From PNAI01 sp035501735 (GTDB lineage: Bacteria; Pseudomonadota; Alphaproteobacteria; Rhizobiales; Xanthobacteraceae): 64,000 nt of DNA. The notes under the pieces are model-generated. The model was not told the origin of the DNA and searched no databases. It worked only from the letters and a program-made list of their open reading frames with translations. The stretch covers positions 34,757-98,756 of the forward strand of contig DATJVR010000027.1 of assembly GCA_035501735.1 (NCBI GenBank), in the 5' to 3' direction. Of this stretch, positions 24,351 to 32,082 are shown piece after piece (the first letter of the stretch is position 1; each line of letters starts with the position of its first letter). A program made the translations under genes and the position numbers.

Positions 24351-24364
24351 GAGCGCGCGCCGAA

Positions 24365-25201
24365 CTACCGCAACGCCAGCCGTTGGCCGTCGAACACAGC
24401 CGGTTGGCAAACCGTACCCGTGGCCGTGATCGCGACGCATAACCGCGCCGCGAGCGTCGCGCTCGGCAGCGGCCCGGCCACCAGACGCAGCTCCACATTG
24501 CCCGGCTTCGTCGGCTCGCGAACGGTAATGATCGGCCGCAAGCCCTCGAGCAACGCGCCATGCTTGCTTTTTGCGGTTGCCCACAACGCCCGCAAGCCTT
24601 CGACCGTCGGCGCGCTGCCGAGATCGATGCCGAAATCGGTCTTCGCCGCCGCCGTCGGCGCCGTCGGTGCCGGTGCATCCGCAGGGGGGTTGTCTTGCGC
24701 CGTCGCGGTTGTGGATGATTGCGAAGGTGCACCCGAGGGCGCGACCGTCGCCGGTCCGGCCGGATTGGCAGGACCCGCCGTCGGTGCCGTAACAACCGCA
24801 GCCTTGGGCGCGACCGCAGGTTCGGCAACGGCTGCTGGGTTCGTTTCGATTGGGCGCGTGGGCGGAGCGCTGGCCGTGATGGAACCGGTCAGATCGTCGA
24901 GCTTGTGTTCGAGCGATTCAAGCCGCGTCAACAATCGCTCGCGGTCATCGGCGATCCGGCGCAGGCTTTCGGACAAGCGTTGCGTTTCGCTGTTGTCGCG
25001 GGGCGGCTGGGGCGTCACACCCTGGATGGTCTGGAGCGCCAGCGTGATCCGCCTTAAGCCCAAATCCGTGGTGCCGACCAGCACGACAGCGCCCATCGCC
25101 AAGAAAGCGGTCAACGCCCACCGTACAACCCGCCATAGCGATGGCGCGTCAGAACGCTCTCGGAACGTGGCATCCGTCGCACGAGATTCGTCTTCGGCCA
25201 C
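24365..25201 (-). CDS. membrane-anchored coiled-coil protein with Pro/Ala linker
   Basis: 278 residues. The order is a short cytosolic N-terminus, one transmembrane helix (VVRWALTAFLAMGAVVLVGT, about 24-43), a coiled-coil stretch (ESLRRIADDRERLLTRLESL, about 77-96), a low-complexity Ala/Pro/Thr linker (about 110-180), and a compact C-terminal domain of about 95 residues with FGIDLGSAPTVEGLRALWAT and VELRLVAGPLPSATLAARLC. The end looks like a SPOR-type fold, which binds denuded peptidoglycan at septa, but this is inference. It lies between the amidohydrolase and glmU. Confidence 0.72.
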   Translation of the reverse strand: MAEDESRATDATFRERSDAPSLWRVVRWALTAFLAMGAVVLVGTTDLGLRRITLALQTIQGVTPQPPRDNSETQRLSESLRRIADDRERLLTRLESLEHKLDDLTGSITASAPPTRPIETNPAAVAEPAVAPKAAVVTAPTAGPANPAGPATVAPSGAPSQSSTTATAQDNPPADAPAPTAPTAAAKTDFGIDLGSAPTVEGLRALWATAKSKHGALLEGLRPIITVREPTKPGNVELRLVAGPLPSATLAARLCVAITATGTVCQPAVFDGQRLALR

Positions 25202-25346
25202 CGCCGCATCTCCCGGCCGCGAATCAGCTCTTTGAAAACACTAGCAGATTTGGCTTGCCCCTGCTGCGTTCACGCTATCAAGCCAGGCAGAGCGGGCTTT
25301 TCCGTTCACGGGGGCTCGGCTATGACCGCTTAAACTTGGAGCCGAA

Positions 25347-26705
25347 ATGAGATCGTGTCTGGCAATCGTCCTTGCGGCCGGCGAAGGCACGCGCATGCTG
25401 TCCCCACTGCCGAAGGTCCTGCATCAGATCGGCGGGCAGCCGCTGCTTGCTCATGTGCTCGCCGCCTTGCGCGCGGCTGGACAGACGCGCACGGCCATTG
25501 TGGTCGGCCCGGACCACGAAGCCGTCGTTGCCGCCACGCGCAAAATAGTTCCCGATGCGGAGTTTTATGTCCAAGCCGAGCGGCGCGGCACGGCGCATGC
25601 CGTTCTCACGGCAAAACAAGCAATCACCCGCGGCGCCGATGATATTCTGGTCATCTTTGGCGATACGCCGCTGATTTTGCCGCAAACGCTGGCGAAGCTG
25701 CGCGCGGCCTTGGTCGATGGCGCGGCCGTGGCGGTGCTGGGCTTTCGGCCGGCGGATCCTACCGGCTATGGCCGTCTGGTGACCAATGAAGGCGAGCTCA
25801 TCGCCATCCGCGAGCATGCCGACGCCGACGAAAAGGAGCGCGCGATCACGCTCTGCAATGGCGGGTTGATGGCGCTCTCGGGCAAGCAGGCGCTCCCGAT
25901 CCTGAATGCGATCAAGGACAACAATCGCAAGCACGAATTTTATTTGACCGATGCCGTATCAATCGCCCGCCAAATGGGTCTGCGGGCTGTTGCCATCGAA
26001 GTGACGGAGGACGAAGTGAGAGGGATCAACACCAAGGCGCAACTCGCCCAAGCCGAGACAGTTCTGCAGCAGCGCTTGCGCACCGCTGCGCTCGAAGCCG
26101 GCGTCACCCTCGTCGCACCCGAGACGGTGTTTCTGTCCGCCGACACCAAATTCGGCAAGGATGTCGTGATCGAACCCTATGTGGTGTTCAAGCCCGGAGT
26201 CGTGGTCGAGGACGGCGCCACCATCCGCTCGTTCTCCCATCTCGACGGCGCGCATGTCGGCAGGTCCGCGATCGTTGGGCCGTTCGCGCGCTTGCGGCCC
26301 GGCACCAAGCTCGGTGAGGGCGTGAACATCGGCAATTTCGTGGAAGTGAAGGAGTCCGACATCCAGGCCGGCGCCAAAGCCAATCATCTCACCTATCTCG
26401 GAGACGCGACCGTGGGCGAGGGCGCCAACGTGGGGGCCGGAACCATCACTTGCAATTACGACGGTAACGCCAAGCACCGCACCGAAATTGGCAAGGGCGC
26501 CTTCATCGGATCCAATTCGGCCCTGGTGGCGCCGGTGACCATTGGGGCGGGTGCCTATGTGGGGTCCGGCTCGGTCATTACCCGCGATGTGCCACCGGAT
26601 GCATTGGCCCTTGGCCGGGCCCAACAGGTTGTCAAGGAAGGGGGCGCCGAACGCTTGCGGAGCATTAAATCTGTCGGGAAAAAGAAGCCTCAACCCTCCA
26701 AATGA
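25347..26705 (+). CDS. glmU: bifunctional GlcNAc-1-phosphate uridyltransferase / GlcN-1-phosphate acetyltransferase
   Basis: 452 residues, full length. The N-terminal pyrophosphorylase half opens with IVLAAGEGTRMLSPLPKVLH (residues 6-25) and has LVIFGDTPL near 105-113. The C-terminal half is a left-handed beta-helix of hexapeptide repeats (VVIEPYVVFKPGVVVEDGAT, then YLGDATVGEGANVGAGTITC). It makes UDP-GlcNAc for peptidoglycan and lipopolysaccharide. glmS follows after 150 bp, as expected for the pathway. Confidence 0.97.
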   Translation: MRSCLAIVLAAGEGTRMLSPLPKVLHQIGGQPLLAHVLAALRAAGQTRTAIVVGPDHEAVVAATRKIVPDAEFYVQAERRGTAHAVLTAKQAITRGADDILVIFGDTPLILPQTLAKLRAALVDGAAVAVLGFRPADPTGYGRLVTNEGELIAIREHADADEKERAITLCNGGLMALSGKQALPILNAIKDNNRKHEFYLTDAVSIARQMGLRAVAIEVTEDEVRGINTKAQLAQAETVLQQRLRTAALEAGVTLVAPETVFLSADTKFGKDVVIEPYVVFKPGVVVEDGATIRSFSHLDGAHVGRSAIVGPFARLRPGTKLGEGVNIGNFVEVKESDIQAGAKANHLTYLGDATVGEGANVGAGTITCNYDGNAKHRTEIGKGAFIGSNSALVAPVTIGAGAYVGSGSVITRDVPPDALALGRAQQVVKEGGAERLRSIKSVGKKKPQPSK

Positions 26706-26729
26706 GCCGTGCAAGTTGCGCCGCCACCG

Positions 26730-26745
26730 TGTAACCATGGTTACA
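26730..26745. promoter_or_regulatory. 16-bp perfect palindrome upstream of glmS
   Basis: TGTAACCATGGTTACA reads the same on both strands and lies 25 bp after the glmU stop and 111 bp before the glmS start. Position and symmetry suggest a dimeric regulator site controlling glmS. No matching regulator is in the window and the factor is unknown. Confidence 0.4.
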
Positions 26746-26855
26746 TGTCAGCATGCTAGACTATTTTAGGACGGCATGTATTTTGATTTCCTTGCAATAG
26801 GTTGAAGCAAATATTTAAAGGTTGAGATCGGCATTGCCGCCGCAGGAGCAGGACT

Positions 26856-28682
26856 TTGTGTGGGATTGTTGGAATTCTGGGGCGTGAGCCGGTCGCCGGC
26901 CAACTCGTTGATGCGCTGAAGCGTCTGGAATATCGCGGTTACGATTCCGCCGGCGTTGCCACCCTTGAGCACGGCCAACTCGCCCGCCGCCGGGCTGAAG
27001 GCAAGCTGCGCAATCTGGAAACCCGTCTACAACGTGAACCTCTCAAGGGCACCATCGGCATCGGCCATACGCGTTGGGCGACCCATGGCCGGCCGACCGA
27101 GAGCAATGCCCACCCGCACGCCACCGAGCAGCTGGCGGTCGTGCACAACGGCATCATCGAGAATTTCCGTGAGTTGCGCGACGAGCTGGAGAAGACCGGC
27201 GCCAAATTTGGCAGCGACACCGACACCGAAGTGATCGCCCATCTGGTCACCCAGGAGATGAAAAAGGGCCGCTCGCCGGTGGAGGCCGTGAAGGCCGCCC
27301 TGCCGCGTCTCCGTGGCGCCTTCGCGCTCGCCTTCCTGTTTGCCGGCGAGGAGGACCTGCTGGTCGGCGCCCGCAAAGGCTCGCCGCTTGCGGTCGGCTA
27401 TGGCAACGGCGAGATGTACCTCGGCTCCGACGCCATCGCGCTCGCCCCGTTCACCGACACCATCAGCTACCTGGAAGACGGCGACTGGGCGGTCGTCACC
27501 CGCGAGGGCGTCGAAATCCACGACTCCAACGGCGCAACGGTCAACCGCACGGTGCTGAAATCGAGCGCGTCCGCATTTCTCGTGGACAAGGGCAACCATC
27601 GCCATTTCATGGCCAAGGAGATTCACGAGCAACCCGAGGTCGTGGGCCATACGCTCGCGCACTATCTCGACATGACGGCTGAACGCGTTCGCCTGCCGAC
27701 CGCATTGCCGTTCGATTTCCGCGCGGTCAACCGCGTCTCGATTTCCGCCTGCGGCACCGCCTATTACGCCGGCCTTGTCGCGAAATATTGGTTCGAACGC
27801 TTCGCACGCCTGCCGGTCGAGATCGACGTCGCCTCCGAATTCCGCTACCGCGAGGCGCCGCTCGCGCCCGGCGATCTCGCGCTGTTCGTTTCGCAATCGG
27901 GCGAAACCGCGGACACGCTCGCTTCGCTGCGCTATGCGCGCGAGCAGAAGCAGCACACGCTCTCGATCGTCAACGTGCCGACCTCGACCATTGCCCGCGA
28001 AAGCGAAGTGGTGATGCCGACGCTTGCCGGCCCCGAAATCGGTGTCGCCTCGACCAAGGCGTTCACCTGTCAGCTTGCCGCATTGGCCTGTTTGGCGATC
28101 GCGGCCGGCCGCGCGCGCGGAACGCTGTCCGAAGCCGAGGAACGCAAGCTCGTAGGCGGGCTCATCGGCATTCCACGCCATATTTCCGAGGCGTTGGCGC
28201 TCGAGCCGCAGATCGAGGCGCTGGCCCGCGATCTGGCGAAGAGCCGCGACGTGCTCTACCTCGGCCGCGGCACCGCCTATCCGATCGCGCTCGAAGGCGC
28301 GCTCAAGCTCAAGGAAATCTCCTACATTCACGCCGAAGGCTATGCCGCCGGCGAGCTCAAGCACGGTCCGATCGCTTTGATCGATGAGACCATGCCGGTG
28401 GTCGTGATCGCACCCTATGATGCGGTCTTCGACAAGACCGTTTCCAACATGCAGGAAGTCTCGGCGCGGGGCGGCCGTATTGTTCTTATCACCGACCGCA
28501 GGGGCCGGCATGAATCCGCGATAGCTTCCATCGCAACGCTTGCGCTGCCCGAGATGCTGGCCGAGTTCACACCGCTGGTTTATGCCATCCCTGTGCAGCT
28601 GATCGCTTATCATACCGCCGTGGTGATGGGCACTGACGTCGACCAGCCGCGCAACCTGGCAAAATCGGTGACGGTGGAATAA
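26856..28682 (+). CDS. glmS: glutamine-fructose-6-phosphate transaminase (isomerising)
   Basis: 608 residues. It begins at a TTG codon (26856), fixed by the need for the catalytic Cys directly after the initiator (MCGIVGILG) and supported by AGGAGCAGGA upstream. The glutaminase half (1-about 240) has IGHTRWATHGRPTESNAHPH. The two SIS domains carry VSISACGTAYYAGLVAKYWF and VSQSGETADTLASLRYAREQ, and the C-terminus ends KSVTVE as in E. coli. It makes glucosamine-6-phosphate, the first step of amino-sugar synthesis. Confidence 0.97.
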   Translation: MCGIVGILGREPVAGQLVDALKRLEYRGYDSAGVATLEHGQLARRRAEGKLRNLETRLQREPLKGTIGIGHTRWATHGRPTESNAHPHATEQLAVVHNGIIENFRELRDELEKTGAKFGSDTDTEVIAHLVTQEMKKGRSPVEAVKAALPRLRGAFALAFLFAGEEDLLVGARKGSPLAVGYGNGEMYLGSDAIALAPFTDTISYLEDGDWAVVTREGVEIHDSNGATVNRTVLKSSASAFLVDKGNHRHFMAKEIHEQPEVVGHTLAHYLDMTAERVRLPTALPFDFRAVNRVSISACGTAYYAGLVAKYWFERFARLPVEIDVASEFRYREAPLAPGDLALFVSQSGETADTLASLRYAREQKQHTLSIVNVPTSTIARESEVVMPTLAGPEIGVASTKAFTCQLAALACLAIAAGRARGTLSEAEERKLVGGLIGIPRHISEALALEPQIEALARDLAKSRDVLYLGRGTAYPIALEGALKLKEISYIHAEGYAAGELKHGPIALIDETMPVVVIAPYDAVFDKTVSNMQEVSARGGRIVLITDRRGRHESAIASIATLALPEMLAEFTPLVYAIPVQLIAYHTAVVMGTDVDQPRNLAKSVTVE

Positions 28683-28693
28683 ACAGGGTTGAG

Positions 28694-29476
28694 ATGACAC
28701 TGCCCGACAACGACGCTACGCCGCCGGCCCCGGCCACCGATATGATCGGACCGCCGCACCACAGCGGCACCCGCGCACGCATCCGCAACTATTTCCTCAC
28801 CGGCCTGATCCTGGTCGGTCCGCTCTACATCACCGTCAGTCTGACCTGGTGGTTCATCAATTGGGTCGACAGTCTCGTCAGTCCGATCATCCCCGACGCC
28901 TTTCGGACCGAGACTTATCTGTCCTTTCACGTGCCGGGCGTCGGCCTGATCGTCGCCTTCAGCACGCTCACGCTGCTCGGCTTCCTCACCGCCAACCTGG
29001 TCGGTCGCAAGCTCGTGGAGTTCGGCGAGCGGATTCTGCATCGCATGCCGATCGTGCGGCCGGTCTACAAGACCATGAAGCAGATCTTCGAGACGCTCTT
29101 TTCCAAGTCCGGATCGAGCTTTCGCAAGGTGGCGCTGGTCGAATTCCCCGCGCCCGGCATGTGGTCGCTGGTATTTGTATCGCAGGCGCCAGGGAGGGAC
29201 GTCGCGGCCCGCCTGCCCGCGACCGAGCACGTCTCGGTGTTCATGCCGTGCACGCCGAACCCGACCACCGGATTTTTCTTCTATGTGCCGCGCAGGGAAC
29301 TCATCGAACTCGACATCACGGTCGAGGCCGCGATGGCGCTCCTGATTTCGGCCGGAATGGTCCAGCCCAACGGCGAAGGTCAGAATAAGCTCGCAGCGCT
29401 TGCGGCGACCGCGCGTGCAGCCCACGCCACGCGCGAAACGACCGCGCCCGCGAAAGCGCCGGCTAGCCTGCCCTGA
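28694..29476 (+). CDS. DUF502-family membrane protein
   Basis: 260 residues. Two transmembrane helices are visible: FLTGLILVGPLYITVSLTWW (about 35-54) and VGLIVAFSTLTLLGFLTANL (about 82-101). The DUF502 core VRPVYKTMKQIFETLFSKSG and FVPRREL-like turns follow, with an Ala/Thr-rich C-terminal tail. The function of DUF502 is not settled. It starts 11 bp after glmS and its stop overlaps the recG 3' end by 14 bp; the glmS-DUF502-recG order recurs in Rhizobiales from memory. Confidence 0.85.
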   Translation: MTLPDNDATPPAPATDMIGPPHHSGTRARIRNYFLTGLILVGPLYITVSLTWWFINWVDSLVSPIIPDAFRTETYLSFHVPGVGLIVAFSTLTLLGFLTANLVGRKLVEFGERILHRMPIVRPVYKTMKQIFETLFSKSGSSFRKVALVEFPAPGMWSLVFVSQAPGRDVAARLPATEHVSVFMPCTPNPTTGFFFYVPRRELIELDITVEAAMALLISAGMVQPNGEGQNKLAALAATARAAHATRETTAPAKAPASLP

Positions 29477-31565
29477 GCAGCCTTATCGCCTCGTCGCGCT
29501 CGAACAGGTAGAGCAGATGGCGCAGTGCTTGCCCGCGCGGCGTCGTCAGGTTCGGATCGCGGTTGAGGATGAGCGCCGCATCGTCGCGTGCCGGCACGAG
29601 CAATTTTCCGTGCACCTCCACGCGCGCGATGCGGAAATCCGGCATGCCGCTCTGCCGCGTGCCGAGCACGTCGCCTTCGCCGCGCAACCGCAAATCCTCC
29701 TCGGCAATACGGAAGCCGTCCTCCGTTTCGCGCAGGATGGCGAGCCGTGCCTTGGCGGTTTCGCCGAGCGGCGCCTTGTAGAGCAGCAGGCACGTGGAAT
29801 GCTCCGCGCCGCGCCCGATCCGCCCGCGCAATTGATGGAGCTGCGCCAGGCCGAACCGCTCGGCATGCTCGATCACCATGATGGTTGCCGCCGGCACGTC
29901 CACGCCCACTTCGATCACCGTGGTGGCGACCAGCAGCCGCGTCTCGCCCGTTGAGAAACGCTCCATCGCCGCATCTTTTTCGCTGCCGCGCATGCGGCCA
30001 TGCACGAGGTCCACGCGTTCGCCGAATTCCATTTTCAGCGCCGCGAAACGCTCCTCGGCAGCGGCGAGATCGGTTTTCTCCGACTCCTCGACCAGCGGAC
30101 AGACCCAATAGACCCGCTGTCCGTCCTTGAGCGCGCGCCCGACCGCCGCGATGACTTCGTCGAGCCGATCGAGCGATACCGCGCGCGTGTCCACCGGTTT
30201 CCGCCCCGCCGGCTTTTCGCGCAATTCGGAAACCTCCATGTCGCCGAAATAGGTCAGCACCAATGTGCGCGGGATCGGTGTCGCCGTGAGCACGAGCACA
30301 TCGACGGCCTCGCCCTTGCGCGCGAGCGCGAGCCGCTGGTGCACGCCGAAGCGATGCTGCTCGTCCACGATGGCGAGCGCGAGGTCGCGGAATGCGACCT
30401 CTTCCTGGAACAGCGCATGCGTACCGATCAGCAGATCGATATCGCCGAGCGCGAGCCGTTCGAGGATGTCGTCGCGTTCCCGCCCGCGTTCGCGGCCGGT
30501 GAGGATCGCCACCCGCAAACCCGCCGCCTCGGCCAGCGGCGCGATAGTGGCGAGATGCTGCCGCGCGAGGATTTCGGTCGGCGCCATCAGCGCTGCCTGG
30601 CGGCCGGCCTCGATCACGGTCGCGGCGGCCAGCAAGGCCACCACGGTCTTGCCTGCGCCCACGTCGCCTTGCAGCAGCCGCACCATGCGGTGCGGCCGCG
30701 CCAGATCCGCGACGATCTCGCTGACCGCGCGCTGCTGCGACGGCGTCAGCGAGTAGGGCAGGGCCTGGATGATGCGGGCGCGCAACAACCCTTCGCCCGA
30801 ACTACCGCGACCCGGCAGACTGCGTTGGTGGGCACGCAAGAGCGCCAGCGCCAGTTGCCCCGCCAGATATTCGTCGTAGGCCAGCCGCGACCAGGCCGCG
30901 CCCTCCGGCTGAATGTCCGCCGAGTCAACGGGCCTGTGCAGGCTAGTCAGCGCCTCGCCGAAGGTCGGAAATTTTTCGCGCGCCAGCCACGCCTCGTCCT
31001 GCCATTCCGGCAGCACTGGCACTTTGGCGAGCGCACCATCCATGGCCTTGCGCACCTGGTTGAGCGTGAGACCTTCGGTCAGCGGATAGACCGGCTCGAC
31101 CATCGGCAACGTGCTGAGTTCGGCTTCGCTGACCACGCGATCCGGATGCACCATCTGTAGCATGCCATCGTAGAGCGCCGTTGTTCCGGACACGTAGCGT
31201 AGCTCGCCGACCGGGAGGAGATTTTCGAGATAGTCCTTGCGCGCGTTGAAATAGGTGAGGATGAGATCGCCGGTCTCGTCGCTGGCGTAGATTTGGTACG
31301 GCGCGCGCGAGCGATGCGGCGGGGCAGGGCGGTGGCGATCGACCGTTACCGCCACGGTAACGACCGTGCCCGGCACCACGTCGCGCAGCTTCGGCCGGGC
31401 GCGACGGTCGATGACGCCCGTCGGCATATGAAACAGCAGATCGACAATGCGCGGCGGCGCCTCCGCGCGGCCGAGCAGGCGTCCGAACAGCTTCGCGACC
31501 TTCGGCCCGACGCCGGGCAGAGCGGTCAGCGATGCAAACAACGGATCGAGCAGGGAAGGGCGCAT
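29463..31565 (-). CDS. recG: ATP-dependent DNA helicase RecG
   Basis: 700 residues from ATG 31565; the longer in-frame extension to 32099 runs through a repeat and into the sdhE/mfd region and is rejected. The N-terminal wedge domain includes PGVGPKVAKLFGRLLGRAEA. The helicase core has Walker A MVRLLQGDVGAGKTVVALLA, the DEQHRFG box (IVDEQHRFGVHQRLAL), the LTATPIPRTLVLTYFGDM motif, and motif VI QLHQLRGRIGRG. RecG remodels stalled forks and Holliday junctions. It is divergent from sdhE-mfd. Confidence 0.96.
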   Translation of the reverse strand: MRPSLLDPLFASLTALPGVGPKVAKLFGRLLGRAEAPPRIVDLLFHMPTGVIDRRARPKLRDVVPGTVVTVAVTVDRHRPAPPHRSRAPYQIYASDETGDLILTYFNARKDYLENLLPVGELRYVSGTTALYDGMLQMVHPDRVVSEAELSTLPMVEPVYPLTEGLTLNQVRKAMDGALAKVPVLPEWQDEAWLAREKFPTFGEALTSLHRPVDSADIQPEGAAWSRLAYDEYLAGQLALALLRAHQRSLPGRGSSGEGLLRARIIQALPYSLTPSQQRAVSEIVADLARPHRMVRLLQGDVGAGKTVVALLAAATVIEAGRQAALMAPTEILARQHLATIAPLAEAAGLRVAILTGRERGRERDDILERLALGDIDLLIGTHALFQEEVAFRDLALAIVDEQHRFGVHQRLALARKGEAVDVLVLTATPIPRTLVLTYFGDMEVSELREKPAGRKPVDTRAVSLDRLDEVIAAVGRALKDGQRVYWVCPLVEESEKTDLAAAEERFAALKMEFGERVDLVHGRMRGSEKDAAMERFSTGETRLLVATTVIEVGVDVPAATIMVIEHAERFGLAQLHQLRGRIGRGAEHSTCLLLYKAPLGETAKARLAILRETEDGFRIAEEDLRLRGEGDVLGTRQSGMPDFRIARVEVHGKLLVPARDDAALILNRDPNLTTPRGQALRHLLYLFERDEAIRLLRAG

Positions 31566-31579
31566 CGCGATGTCTTTAC

Positions 31580-31696
31580 ACCTCTCCTCGTTTCCGGAGT
31601 GAGGTCGACGCGTAAGGCGCGTCGGGTAAGGGGGTATTTCCACAATCTGACGCCTTGAAATGCCCCTCACCCCAACTCCCGCCAGTGGAGAGAGGG
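31580..31696. repeat. REP/BIME-like palindromic intergenic repeat
   Basis: The stretch opens ACCTCTCCTCGTTTCCGGAG, then GTGAGGTC, then a small hairpin GACGCG-TAAGG-CGCGTC (31607-31623) and GGGTAAGGGGG. After about 35 bp it closes with a reverse-oriented CCCCTCACCCC ... GAGAGAGGG block. This arrangement of inward-facing CCTC/GAGG ends around a variable hairpin is a familiar Rhizobiales intergenic repeat. It sits in the recG/sdhE divergent region. Confidence 0.65.
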
Positions 31697-31749
31697 AAAA
31701 TGAAGAGCGCCCCTGACATCCGGCCACGGCCGTTCTATATAAATGTTGC

Positions 31750-31772
31750 ACCCGGCCTCCAGCCGGGTTTTT
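31750..31772 (+). terminator. intrinsic-terminator-like hairpin in the sdhE leader
   Basis: ACCCGGC (31750-31756) pairs with GCCGGGT (31762-31768) around a 5-nt loop, followed directly by T residues to 31772. It lies 22 bp before the sdhE start and just after a TATATAAAT-like -10 box. It could end a short leader RNA or attenuate sdhE-mfd. Confidence 0.55.
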
Positions 31773-31794
31773 GGCGTTGCGCGAGGAGCAAATC

Positions 31795-32082
31795 ATGACC
31801 GGCAGCAAGATCGAGAGCCAAGCCCTCGACACGCGCCGCCGGCGGCTCCTATTTCGCGCCTGGCATCGCGGTATCCGCGAGATGGATTTGATCTTGGGCC
31901 GTTTTGCCGATGCCCATATCGCGCAGTTCACCGACGCCGAACTCGACCAATTCGAGCAGCTGATCGAAGTGCCGGACCCCGAATTGTTTGCCTGGGTGAC
32001 CGGCGCCGCATCGCCTCCGCCGGGTGACGACAGCGCCGTGTTCCGCAGACTGCGCGATTTCCAGGGACAGCAGACCAAGTGA
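31795..32082 (+). CDS. sdhE: FAD assembly factor SdhE
   Basis: 95 residues from ATG 31795 (GAGGAGC upstream); an in-frame ATG at 31771 overlaps the hairpin T-run. The family pattern is clear: RRRRLLFRAWHRGIREMDLI, which includes the flavinylation RGxxE motif, then LGRFADAHIAQFTDAELDQF and IEVPDPELFAWVTG. SdhE attaches FAD to succinate dehydrogenase subunit A. Its stop overlaps the mfd start by 1 nt (TGATG). Confidence 0.93.
   Translation: MTGSKIESQALDTRRRRLLFRAWHRGIREMDLILGRFADAHIAQFTDAELDQFEQLIEVPDPELFAWVTGAASPPPGDDSAVFRRLRDFQGQQTK

Noticed and set aside
26706..26855. glmS ribozyme or other RNA switch before glmS
   Set aside because: No glmS ribozyme core is visible and the element is not expected in alphaproteobacteria; only a palindrome is seen.
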